A stretch of DNA of 9,058 bases from contig CAZOLJ010000121.1 in assembly GCA_964580575.1 (NCBI GenBank), forward strand, positions 1-9,058, read 5' to 3'. Origin of the DNA: CAVPDE01 sp964580575 (GTDB taxonomy: Bacteria > Desulfobacterota > DSM-4660 > Desulfatiglandales > HGW-15). The notes beneath the pieces were generated by a model, which had not been told where the DNA came from, searched no databases, and saw nothing but the letters and a program-made list of their open reading frames with translations. Shown in pieces: positions 1 through 5,771 of this stretch. Every line of letters begins with the position of its first letter. Positions within the stretch are counted from its first letter, which is position 1. A program made the translations under genes and the position numbers.

Positions 1-3
1 AAA

Positions 4-97
4 TGGCGGAGAGATCGGGATTCGAACCCGAGGTAGAGGTTTACCCCCTACACTCGCTTAGCAGGCGAGCGCCTTCAGCCAACTCGGCCATCTCTCC
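4..97 (-). tRNA. tRNA-Ser, anticodon GCT
   Basis: Serine tRNA reading AGC and AGU codons. On the minus strand the acceptor arms (91-97 and 8-14, GGAGAGA with TCTCTCC) pair perfectly, with discriminator G at 7 and an encoded CCA at 4-6. The anticodon loop is CTGCTAA (58-64), anticodon GCT at 60-62, between perfectly paired CTCGC/GCGAG stems. The long variable arm typical of class II tRNAs and a T arm with GGTTCGAATCC are present. It is followed upstream by a small hairpin and, further on, by a second serine tRNA about 570 bp away on the same strand. Confidence 0.97.
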
Positions 98-100
98 GCG

Positions 101-117
101 GTTTTGCTACGCAAAAC
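101..117. other. Small hairpin at the 5' side of tRNA-Ser(GCT)
   Basis: Perfect 7-bp inverted repeat GTTTTGC / GCAAAAC around a 3-nt loop (TAC), 3 nt from the mature 5' end of tRNA-Ser(GCT). It lies in the expected 5' leader of the tRNA transcript. It is not followed by a T-run in either direction, so I do not call it a terminator. A role in leader folding or processing is possible but unproven. Confidence 0.4.
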
Positions 118-121
118 ACTT

Positions 122-149
122 TTAGCTTATGGCTACCGGCTGGTAGCCC
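122..149. repeat. Degenerate heptamer array (NNNGCNN) with hairpin
   Basis: Four consecutive 7-nt units all carry GC at positions 4-5 (for example TTAGCTT, ATGGCTA). The same register is seen in arrays at 541-568 and 607-634 on the other side of the four-helix gene. Inside it, GGCTACC (131-137) pairs perfectly with GGTAGCC (142-148) around a 4-nt loop. On the minus strand an 8-nt T-run (151-158) precedes rather than follows the hairpin, so it is not a canonical rho-independent terminator for the neighbouring gene. Confidence 0.5.
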
Positions 150-159
150 CAAAAAAAAC

Positions 160-516
160 CTATTTCAGCTTTTGGCGAAATGAAACCAACTGCTTCACCA
201 AGGCGTGAGCCTTATTCTCAATCGTCTCGAATAATTCTTTGTCAATATACCCATATAGCACCGCCAGGTCAAACCCGGCGACGGTCTCGTAAACAGATCG
301 AATCGAAATCGTCAGGAACCTTGCAAACTCCGCAGCCGAATGATCCGCTGAACCCTCTGCAATATTGAGAACAATCGAGTTGAGAGATCTGGCTATCTGC
401 TCTGCAAGGGACCGATCCACCTTTTCTATATGGCTTCTGACAATGTCTCTACAGAATTTACAGTACTCTTTGGCATCCTGGTAGACTCTGAAGTTCTGGA
501 ATCTGAATCGCTCCAT
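160..516 (-). CDS. Four-helix bundle protein (23S rRNA intervening-sequence protein family)
   Basis: A 118-residue, full-length, all-helical protein of the small 'four helix bundle protein' family, first known from proteins encoded in intervening sequences of 23S rRNA genes; biochemical function unknown. The family signature is visible: the helix around IARSLNSIVLNIAEG (41-55) and the following EFARFLTISIRSVYE (63-77), with a charged N-terminal RFQNFRVYQDAKE. Start ATG at 516 has an AGGAAGGG ribosome site about 9 nt upstream. It sits alone between two serine tRNA genes, flanked on both sides by heptamer repeats of one register. This suggests arrival as a repeat-associated cassette (inference). 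It is not in an rRNA gene here. It contains Cys19 and Cys22 but no catalytic motif I can point to. Confidence 0.88.
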   Translation of the reverse strand: MERFRFQNFRVYQDAKEYCKFCRDIVRSHIEKVDRSLAEQIARSLNSIVLNIAEGSADHSAAEFARFLTISIRSVYETVAGFDLAVLYGYIDKELFETIENKAHALVKQLVSFRQKLK

Positions 517-533
517 GAAGTCCAGCCCTTCCT

Positions 534-649
534 GATCCTCTTAGCCATTCGCTATGAGCTATAAGCCAACACTGAAATTTCCCCTCAAGAAGTTCTCCGG
601 ATCCTCTTAGCCAATTGCCATAAGCTGTAAGCCAACAGTGAAATCTCCC
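534..649. repeat. Two 50-bp direct repeats containing heptamer units
   Basis: Copies at 534-583 and 600-649, offset 66 bp, match at 43 of 50 positions. Each copy contains four 7-nt units in phase (541-568 and 607-634) with GC at unit positions 4-5 and mostly reading T-A-A/G-G-C-Y-A. The left copy lies just upstream of the four-helix gene start, the right copy just downstream of tRNA-Ser(TGA). The same unit type recurs at 122-149 beyond the gene. Confidence 0.75.
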
Positions 650-661
650 ACCGGGAGATTT
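641..661. other. Perfect 9-bp hairpin directly 3' of tRNA-Ser(TGA)
   Basis: AAATCTCCC (641-649) and GGGAGATTT (653-661) form a perfect stem with a 3-nt loop, 2 nt beyond the encoded CCA of tRNA-Ser(TGA) on the minus strand. Its position fits a tRNA terminator or 3' processing element, but the downstream bases are CACTG rather than a T-run, so factor-independent termination is uncertain. The left arm is part of the right-hand 50-bp direct repeat. Confidence 0.45.
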
Positions 662-663
662 CC

Positions 664-755
664 TGGCGGAGGGAGAGAGATTCGAACTCCCGGGACCCCG
701 ATCGGGGCCCAACGGTTTTCAAGACCGCCGCCTTAAACCGCTCGGCCATCCCTCC
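664..755 (-). tRNA. tRNA-Ser, anticodon TGA
   Basis: Serine tRNA reading UCN codons, mainly UCA. Acceptor arms 749-755 and 668-674 (GGAGGGA with TCCCTCC) pair perfectly; discriminator G at 667, encoded CCA at 664-666. The anticodon loop CTTGAAA (717-723) has anticodon TGA at 719-721. The variable arm is long and GC-rich (GGGCCCC with GGGGTCC), as in class II tRNAs, and the T loop reads TTCGAAT. A five-unit heptamer array begins only 7 bp upstream of its mature 5' end. Confidence 0.97.
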
Positions 756-762
756 GGAAGAG

Positions 763-797
763 CCTGTCGCATGTTGCCCGTGGCCTGTTGCCTGTCG
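763..797. repeat. Five-unit heptamer array (CAACAGG type)
   Basis: Five gap-free 7-nt units; on the minus strand they read CGACAGG, CAACAGG, and variants ending in CGACAGG again, so the consensus is CRACAGG. The array sits in the 5' leader or promoter zone of tRNA-Ser(TGA), 7 bp from its mature end. This resembles the short tandemly repeated heptanucleotides known between genes in cyanobacteria and seen in other bacteria. It encodes nothing visible. Confidence 0.75.
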
Positions 798-1003
798 ATT
801 CCGGATCACCACTTCCGACAACAGTCACAAGCCCGATGCATTCCCCTTAACCCTCTCCCCTAGCCCCTATGCTCCCAAGGCGGACAAGCCATCTGCGGAG
901 AGGGAATGTGGGGTGGATATTTTTGAATAGTAACACCGCTCTTTACCGTAGTCAAAAAGATTTGAAGGAATTCGGCAATTCCAGAATTCCTCAATCCCTC
1001 AAT
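798..1003. other. Intergenic gap with a CCCTCTCC/GGAGAGGG inverted repeat
   Basis: No gene is supported here. CCCTCTCC (851-858) and GGAGAGGG (897-904) form an inverted repeat 38 bp apart, within TTCCCC...GGGG-rich flanks. This is a common type of bacterial intergenic repeat. The promoter of tRNA-Ser(TGA) should lie around 800-850 on the minus strand, but I cannot pick convincing -35/-10 boxes. Confidence 0.4.
967..990 (-). terminator. Weak candidate terminator after rpe
   Basis: On the minus strand, GGAATTC (984-990) and GAATTCC (967-973) form a 7-bp stem with a 10-nt loop, 13 bp after the rpe stop; the following sequence has a short TTTTT about 8 nt further on. The stem is AT-rich and the T-run is displaced, so termination is only a possibility. 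The zone also consists of degenerate AATT/CTCAAT short repeats. Confidence 0.25.
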
Positions 1004-1663
1004 TCAGGATCTAACCATTTTCTCCCGCATCAGACGGATGGTGCCAGCGTAATCCTTGCTGTAGAAGATCGCGGAGCCTGCAACAAAAACCTCTGCACCG
1101 GCCGCTGAAACCTGATGGATGGTTTCTACATTGATGCCCCCGTCCACCTCGATCTCGACATCGAGCTTCCTCTGGTCGATCATTTCCCTCAAGCGTCTGA
1201 TCTTCGGCAGAACTTCAGGAATAAACGCTTGAGATTCAAACCCGGGATTCACCGTCATGAGCAGGACGAGGTCCAGATCGGCCAGAACATACTCCAGCGT
1301 TTCCGGTGGAGTAGCCGGATTTAGGGAAACACCGGGCTTGGCTCCTGCTTTTCGGATGTGCTGGATGGATCGGTGCAGGTGATGCACCGCTTCCGCATGG
1401 ACGGTGATGATGTCGGCGCCGGCATCCACGAAGTCCTGGATGAAAAGATCCGGGCTGGAGATCATCAGATGGACATCGAGCGGAAGCTTGGTGACGCGGC
1501 GCGCGGCTTTCACGATCATGGGTCCGATCGTGATGTTGGGGACAAAATGCCCGTCCATCACATCGATGTGGATGTAGTCGGCCCCTGCCCGTTCAACCGC
1601 CTTCACTTCTTCTCCCAGTCTGGTGAAATCCGCAGACAGGATGGAGGGTGCGATTTTTCCCAT
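1004..1663 (-). CDS. rpe: Ribulose-phosphate 3-epimerase
   Basis: Cytosolic enzyme interconverting D-ribulose 5-phosphate and D-xylulose 5-phosphate in the pentose phosphate (or Calvin) pathway. The 219-residue product has the usual family length and TIM-barrel signatures: KIAPSILSADF at 3-13, IHIDVMDGHFVPN at 31-43, LDVHLMI at 62-68, MTVNPGF at 136-142 and EVDGGIN at 172-178. Metal ligands and acid/base residues are visible: His32, Asp34, His65 and Asp174. The frame is open a further 57 codons upstream, but ATG 1663 was chosen because the protein then starts at the family's normal N terminus and has GAGAGG about 9 nt upstream. The upstream extension is translated repeat DNA. It is probably the last gene of the def-fmt-DUF116-rsmB run, separated from rsmB by an inserted repeat block that may contain or disrupt its promoter. 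Confidence 0.96.
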   Translation of the reverse strand: MGKIAPSILSADFTRLGEEVKAVERAGADYIHIDVMDGHFVPNITIGPMIVKAARRVTKLPLDVHLMISSPDLFIQDFVDAGADIITVHAEAVHHLHRSIQHIRKAGAKPGVSLNPATPPETLEYVLADLDLVLLMTVNPGFESQAFIPEVLPKIRRLREMIDQRKLDVEIEVDGGINVETIHQVSAAGAEVFVAGSAIFYSKDYAGTIRLMREKMVRS

Positions 1664-1689
1664 ATGGGCATACCTCTCAGCTTCTAAAG

Positions 1690-1767
1690 GGTTCTTTCCA
1701 CAGAGACTGTAGAGCACGGAGAGGAAGTCTTGTTTTTCGTCTATCGGGAGATACCGATAGACGAAAA
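1690..1767 (+). repeat. Composite repeat copy A (CACAGAG block plus hairpin)
   Basis: A block resembling CCACAGAG...GCACGGAGAGG (1698-1724) is followed by a perfect hairpin at 1734-1767: 14-bp arms TTTTCGTCTATCGG / CCGATAGACGAAAA around the loop GAGATA. The same order (CACAGAG block, then hairpin with identical loop) appears on the opposite strand at 1884-1962, so the two copies are inverted relative to each other. It lies between rsmB and rpe. The 'CACAGAGG' type block is a widespread bacterial intergenic repeat that often gives rise to spurious ORFs; none here looks like a gene. Confidence 0.7.
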
Positions 1768-1883
1768 TAGATTCGCGAACAAAACCCTTATGGTGACCTT
1801 CTTCTTTCCTATCCCTGAGACCGGAGACCGCCAAGAATAGCTGTTCAATAAGGATGCGTCTGTGAAAATCCTAAGACAGAACA
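1768..1883. other. Spacer between the two inverted repeat copies
   Basis: No gene is supported. It contains two tandem heptamers (TGAGACC, GGAGACC at 1816-1829), another example of the 7-nt repeat habit of this genome. The remainder shows no recognisable feature. Confidence 0.4.
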
Positions 1884-1962
1884 TTTCTGTTTGTCGGTAT
1901 CTCCCGACAAACAGAAACCATTCTCTGTGTCCTCGGTGCCTCTGTGGTGAAAACCCCATTCT
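1884..1962 (-). repeat. Composite repeat copy B, inverted
   Basis: Perfect hairpin at 1884-1917 with 14-bp arms and the loop TATCTC (GAGATA on the minus strand), followed at 1923-1947 by CTCTGTGTCCTCGGTGCC and CTCTGTGG, the complement of a CCACAGAGG...CACAGAG block. Compared with copy A, the hairpin arms differ at four positions and every difference is matched on the opposite arm, so both stems stay fully paired. The central 14 bases (TCGGGAGATACCGA on the minus strand) are identical. Confidence 0.7.
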
Positions 1963-1980
1963 GGATATATGTCATCTCCC

Positions 1981-3342
1981 TTATCTTTTCCTCAACAAGG
2001 CGCCGAAGAACCCGTCCATGCCGTGGAGATGCGGAAAAGTTCTCAGGAACCCTCGATCATCGATCAAATCCTTGGCCCACAGAGGCGCCCGGTCCCTCAG
2101 GTCCACAAGGGTCATGTCTTTATCCCCTGCAAGGCAAGCTTCCACCACCTCTTCGTTTTCCTCTCTGCAAAGGGTGCATGTCACGTAGAGAAGCGTTCCT
2201 TCAGCACGAAGCAGAGAGCACCCGTTGCTGAGGATCGCCTTCTGAAGCTGCGCCAGCCTCGGGATGTCGTCCTGTTTCTTGTTCCACTTTCCATCGGGAT
2301 GTCTTGAGATCACCCCAAGCCCCGAACACGGTGCATCGACCACGATCCGATCAAACCTTACGCAAAAAAGAGAGGAAAGGTTTGTTGAGGCATCTGCGGC
2401 GACGGCCGCGGCGCTTCGGATTCCGAGTCGGATCGCATTTGTCGCAAGACTTACCAACCTTGTGCGGTTCCTGTCAAGGGCGATCACTTTTCCCTGATCC
2501 CCCGTGAGCTCTGCGAGATGGGTCGTCTTTCCGCCATACCCTGCACAGAGATCCAGGATGCTTTCGCCTGCTGCGGGGGAAAGAAGGATGGAGGTCAGTT
2601 GCCCAGCTTCGTCCTGAACCTGAAAAAGCCCGTCTTGAAAGGCCTTGTTTTGATCGACCCTTCCCCGAAAATCCTCTAGCCGGACTCCCTGGGGAGAATA
2701 AGGGGTTGGGGTCCCCACAATGCCGCTTTCCACTTCAAGCCGCCGGATGAGATCTCCTCGATTGACCTTGAGCGGATTGGATCGAACGGTGAGTGTTGGG
2801 ATACGGTTCTGTGCTTCGAGAAGAGCCTCTGCAAAATCGATTCCCCACTCCCTGATCCACCTCCGCACCAGCCATTCCGGATAGGAATAGAACGCGGACA
2901 GGTATTCCACCGGGGTTTTACCGCGATCAGGAAAAGAGATATGGGTTTTGTTGCGACAGACTTCTCTGAGAACCGCGTTGACAAAGGAGGCGACGTAGGA
3001 AGGTTGCTTTTTTTTTGCCTGCTTTACCGCCTCGTTGACAGCCGCCGATTCGGGAACTCGATCAAGGAAAAGAATCTGATAAAGCGCCAGACGAAGAAGA
3101 TTCAGAACAGGAAAGGAGATCTTCTTGAGAGGAACATCCGAAGTCTGCCGAAGGGTCCAGTCAAGCCTGGCCCGCCAGCGTATCGAACCCTGGACCAACT
3201 GGCTGATAAAGGCTCTGTCCCGCTCCTCCAGGTGAGGCCTGGACTTGAAGAGGTTGTCCAGCGAGCTTGCGGAGAATCCGGGCTTACGGGAGAGGTCGTT
3301 CAGCGCCCTCAGGGCGAGATCCCTCGGTGTCTCTACCTTCAT
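1981..3342 (-). CDS. rsmB: 16S rRNA (cytosine-967-C5)-methyltransferase RsmB
   Basis: S-adenosylmethionine-dependent enzyme that makes 5-methylcytosine at position 967 (E. coli numbering) of 16S rRNA. The 453-residue protein has the two expected parts: an N-terminal NusB-like RNA-binding domain (about 5-135, with DRAFISQLVQGSIRWR at 42-57) and a C-terminal Rossmann methyltransferase domain. Visible motifs are the SAM site DLCAGYGGKT (264-273), DAPCSGLG (336-343, Cys339) and VTCTLC (387-392, with the motif VI nucleophile Cys389). ATG 3342 gives the normal RsmB N terminus; no strong ribosome site precedes it. Because the start lies 59 bp inside the end of the DUF116 gene, translation is probably coupled. 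The frame is intact throughout, at typical family length. Confidence 0.95.
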   Translation of the reverse strand: MKVETPRDLALRALNDLSRKPGFSASSLDNLFKSRPHLEERDRAFISQLVQGSIRWRARLDWTLRQTSDVPLKKISFPVLNLLRLALYQILFLDRVPESAAVNEAVKQAKKKQPSYVASFVNAVLREVCRNKTHISFPDRGKTPVEYLSAFYSYPEWLVRRWIREWGIDFAEALLEAQNRIPTLTVRSNPLKVNRGDLIRRLEVESGIVGTPTPYSPQGVRLEDFRGRVDQNKAFQDGLFQVQDEAGQLTSILLSPAAGESILDLCAGYGGKTTHLAELTGDQGKVIALDRNRTRLVSLATNAIRLGIRSAAAVAADASTNLSSLFCVRFDRIVVDAPCSGLGVISRHPDGKWNKKQDDIPRLAQLQKAILSNGCSLLRAEGTLLYVTCTLCREENEEVVEACLAGDKDMTLVDLRDRAPLWAKDLIDDRGFLRTFPHLHGMDGFFGALLRKR

Positions 3343-4141
3343 AGGTCAGGAATGAAGCCATGCCCCTTTCGACGAGTTCCAAATCCACGTCCGTGTCATA
3401 ACACGGGCCGTTCGGCCTTCGATTGAGGATTCCGAAGACCGGGATGGGATAGGTGTCCTGGATACCGCTCGTCAGGTCCCTTTCACAGGCCACTCCAATG
3501 ATCAACTGCGGTTTCTTGTCCACCACGATCTTCCTGGCGAGTGTCCCGCCGGTGGCCACCGAGATGGATACGCCGTACTTGTCCGAGAGTTCCACCAGGT
3601 TCTTGATTTTGCACTTTCCGCAGGCCTTGCAGTTCTTCACATTTCCGGTGATGCGAACACCGCATTCGTGGAACTGGAGGCACTGGGGCAGCAGGATCAG
3701 GAGCCGATTCGGAGGAACCCGTCTTGCCTCTGCCAGGACCAGTTGGTTGTTGATCGCCACAAAAGACCGCCGCACCTGATCCTTGCTGATGCCGATGCAC
3801 TTTCCCACAAGCACAAGAAGAGGAAAAAGAAACCGAATCACCACCCCGCGGATTTCCTTGTTGAAGAAGAGGTTCTTCCCCCGGAGGATGGTGAACACCA
3901 GGGTCAGCCCGCCGCCGATCAGGAAAGCGACGATCGCCCCGAAAACAACAGCCATGATCAGGGGCAGACTGGGGTGGATGTTGGTGAAACCGATGTAGGG
4001 GATGAGCCACAGAGCCACGGCGACCACGATCAGGGCGCCGCAAGTCAGCAGAAGAAGGCGGATGAAGATCCTCTTTTCCGGCTGTTGGTCGGTTTCTCTT
4101 TTCTTCGCCTCTTCGATCCTGTCGCGCAGTGCGTTGTTCAC
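3284..4141 (-). CDS. DUF116 family membrane protein with cysteine cluster
   Basis: A 285-residue protein of the uncharacterised DUF116 family; function unknown. Visible layout: charged N terminus, hydrophobic segments at about 26-50, 58-87 and 100-118, then a soluble domain rich in conserved-type cysteines (Cys154, Cys160, Cys171, Cys174, Cys177, Cys219, Cys247), including CKACGKC at 171-177 and the family-like NGPCYDTDVDLELV ending. The CxxCxxC spacing suggests metal or iron-sulfur binding (inference). Start is GTG at 4141, directly abutting the fmt stop codon. The C terminus runs 59 bp into rsmB, with a charged proline-rich tail after about residue 268 that may be lineage-specific. Position between fmt and rsmB suggests a link with translation or RNA modification, but that rests on context only. 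Confidence 0.85.
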   Translation of the reverse strand: MNNALRDRIEEAKKRETDQQPEKRIFIRLLLLTCGALIVVAVALWLIPYIGFTNIHPSLPLIMAVVFGAIVAFLIGGGLTLVFTILRGKNLFFNKEIRGVVIRFLFPLLVLVGKCIGISKDQVRRSFVAINNQLVLAEARRVPPNRLLILLPQCLQFHECGVRITGNVKNCKACGKCKIKNLVELSDKYGVSISVATGGTLARKIVVDKKPQLIIGVACERDLTSGIQDTYPIPVFGILNRRPNGPCYDTDVDLELVERGMASFLTYEGRDTEGSRPEGAERPLP

Positions 4142-5116
4142 CTATTGCCCCAGAACCGCCCCTACGGGCAGTGAAAAGCCGCGCAAAAACTCCCTTGCAG
4201 GAAGCCTGTTTTTCCCCGGATACTGCAGCTCTCTGACGCCTACGGTCCCTCGTCCCGTGCCTACAACAAGGCACCCCTCCTCTTTCAAACCCAGGACTTG
4301 CCCGGGCGATACCCCTTCCCTGTCACTGTCGATCACTGTCGATGCGAAGAGCTTGATTTCCTTTCCCTCCCAGAGGGTATAGGCCCCGGGCCTGGGGTCC
4401 ATGCCCCTGATGCGTGCCGACACTTTCGCCGCCTCTTCCTTCCAATTGACCAGGCAAAGATCCTTGGAAATTTTGGGAGCGTAGGTGGCCCTAGTGTGAT
4501 CCTGAGGAATCGCTTCGACGATGCTCCCCGACATGCGCTCCAAACTCCTGGATATGAGATCGCCGGCCATCGCGGCAAGTCTGTCGTACAGGTGCCCGGC
4601 CGTCTCGTCTTTCAGCACCGGGACCTCTTCCTGAAAAAGGATCGGCCCTGTGTCCATGCCCTCGTCCATGTGCATCACGGTGAGACCCGTTTTCGTCTCG
4701 TCGTTCAGAAGGGTCCACTGAATGGGCGCCGCCCCTCTCAGGTTCGGCAAGAGAGAGCCATGGACGTTGATCACACCCCACTTAGGGATGTCCAGAAGTC
4801 TCTTCTTGAGAATCTGGCCGAAAGCGACGACCACGATGAGGTCAGGATTCTTTTCCCTGATCCGGCCGCAAAAAACTTCGTCGGAAGCCTTTTCCGGCTG
4901 AAGCACTTCAATCCCATGTTCGAGAGCAAGCTGCTTCACGGGCGGCGCAGTGAGCTTCTTCCCTCTCCCCTTGGGCCGGTCCGGCTGGGTGACGACGGCC
5001 AGGACGTCGTGGCCATGGGTGATCAGGGCCTTCAGGGTGGGGACGGCAAAATCCGGGGTACCCATGAAAATAATTCGTGGGCGACCGGGAAAGGGTTCTG
5101 CCGGGAGTGCCGTCAT
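4142..5116 (-). CDS. fmt: Methionyl-tRNA formyltransferase
   Basis: Transfers a formyl group from 10-formyltetrahydrofolate to Met-tRNAfMet, needed for bacterial translation initiation. The 324-residue product has the normal length and order: an N-terminal formyltransferase Rossmann domain (IIFMGTPDFAVPTL at 15-28), the catalytic residues Asn117 and His119 in INVHGSLLPNLRGAAP, Asp155 in MDEGMDTGP, then a C-terminal OB-like tRNA-binding domain from about 210. Gly120 replaces the alanine or glycine variable position after the catalytic His and is unremarkable. ATG 5116 lies 3 bp after the def stop, and its own stop abuts the GTG of the DUF116 gene, so these are co-transcribed. Functionally paired with def, which later removes the formyl group. 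Confidence 0.97.
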   Translation of the reverse strand: MTALPAEPFPGRPRIIFMGTPDFAVPTLKALITHGHDVLAVVTQPDRPKGRGKKLTAPPVKQLALEHGIEVLQPEKASDEVFCGRIREKNPDLIVVVAFGQILKKRLLDIPKWGVINVHGSLLPNLRGAAPIQWTLLNDETKTGLTVMHMDEGMDTGPILFQEEVPVLKDETAGHLYDRLAAMAGDLISRSLERMSGSIVEAIPQDHTRATYAPKISKDLCLVNWKEEAAKVSARIRGMDPRPGAYTLWEGKEIKLFASTVIDSDREGVSPGQVLGLKEEGCLVVGTGRGTVGVRELQYPGKNRLPAREFLRGFSLPVGAVLGQ

Positions 5117-5119
5117 GAA

Positions 5120-5644
5120 TCATTCCTCGTCCTCGTTCTTCAGCATCTTCTGAAGCCTTCGTTTGTAAAGGGCTCTTTTCAAACTGCTGATGTGATCAAT
5201 GAAGAGTTTCCCGTTCAGGTGGTCGATCTCATGCTGCAGGCATATGGCCATGAGGCCTTCCGCTTCCACGTCAACAGGTTTTCCGTGCCTGTCGAAACCG
5301 CGCACCTTGACAGCGGCGTTCCGTTTGACCTCCGCGGAAAAATCAATGACGCTCAGGCAAGCTTCGTCGTAGATGATTTCTCCCTCCGCCGCGACAATCT
5401 CCGGATTGATGAGGACGCAAAGGTTCCGTCCCTGATCTTTGGGCGTGAGGTCGTAGACGATCAACTGTACGGGTTCGCCGACCTGGTTCGCTGCAAGACC
5501 GATCCCTGGGGCTGCGTACATGGTCTCCCCCATGGCATCGATCAGGCTTTGAATCTCCTCGTCGATATTCTCAACCGGTTCCGCCTGTTCCCTCAACACA
5601 GGCTCCGGGAACTTGTATATTTTCAGGATCTGTGAAGGGCTCAT
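5120..5644 (-). CDS. def: Peptide deformylase
   Basis: Metalloenzyme that removes the N-formyl group from nascent proteins. The 174-residue product has all three deformylase motifs: GIGLAANQVG (47-56), EACLSV (95-100, metal ligand Cys97) and HEIDHLNG (138-145, ligands His138 and His142, catalytic Glu139). Motif II has Ala96 where the textbook EGCLS has Gly, a mild variation; all catalytic and ligand residues are kept. A basic C-terminal tail (KRALYKRRLQKML) follows. ATG 5644 is the first start after the AT-rich divergent promoter region and gives the usual ILKIYKFPEPVLR N terminus. It is the first gene of the minus-strand operon def-fmt-DUF116-rsmB(-rpe). Confidence 0.97.
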   Translation of the reverse strand: MSPSQILKIYKFPEPVLREQAEPVENIDEEIQSLIDAMGETMYAAPGIGLAANQVGEPVQLIVYDLTPKDQGRNLCVLINPEIVAAEGEIIYDEACLSVIDFSAEVKRNAAVKVRGFDRHGKPVDVEAEGLMAICLQHEIDHLNGKLFIDHISSLKRALYKRRLQKMLKNEDEE

Positions 5645-5680
5645 GATTTTTTTGTTTTCCTAACGCAATTCCTTAAAAAT

Positions 5681-5709
5681 ATACTATATCCTTGAAAATA
5701 ATAAATCAA
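5681..5709 (-). promoter_or_regulatory. Candidate sigma-70 type promoter for the def operon
   Basis: On the minus strand TTGATT (5704-5709) is followed after 17 bp by TAGTAT (5681-5686), or by TATAGT (5683-5688) at 15 bp, 37-39 bp upstream of the def ATG. The region is the most AT-rich of the window. Boxes match four of six consensus bases each; start site not demonstrable from sequence. Confidence 0.45.
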
Positions 5710-5733
5710 GATAACCGGATCTCCAAAACGGCC

Positions 5734-5762
5734 TTGACATTTTTGCCCCATCTCCCTATTGA
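5734..5762 (+). promoter_or_regulatory. Candidate sigma-70 type promoter for the HD-domain gene
   Basis: A perfect TTGACA (5734-5739) with TATTGA (5757-5762) at the ideal 17-bp spacing. Initiation would fall near 5768, leaving only a few bases of leader before ATG 5772, so the mRNA would be almost leaderless, or the true -10 lies elsewhere. The -10 match is weak (three of six). Confidence 0.4.
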
Positions 5763-5771
5763 GATGAAATC

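Noticed and set aside
131..158. Rho-independent terminator between the four-helix gene and tRNA-Ser(GCT)
   Set aside because: On the minus strand the T-run precedes the hairpin, and on the plus strand the run after the hairpin is A, so neither direction fits.
967..1010. Strict heptamer array after rpe
   Set aside because: Checking base by base, the period drifts between 7 and 8 and matches are few, so it is only a degenerate short-repeat zone.
1664..1834. 57-codon N-terminal extension of rpe
   Set aside because: The extension is made of repeat and hairpin sequence; ATG 1663 has a ribosome site and gives the normal family N terminus.
1741..1959. Minus-strand frame starting MGFSPQRHRGHRE across the repeat block
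   Set aside because: It is translated repeat DNA (the CACAGAG block gives the well-known spurious RHRGHRE string) and runs through both a hairpin and the spacer.
3483..4274. 263-codon minus-strand frame overlapping DUF116 and fmt
   Set aside because: Arg/Gly/Pro/His-rich out-of-frame shadow of the real genes in GC-rich coding DNA.
4298..5635. Long 445-codon plus-strand frame
   Set aside because: Lies antisense to fmt and def, which have clear catalytic motifs; it matches nothing I recognise and has no ribosome site.
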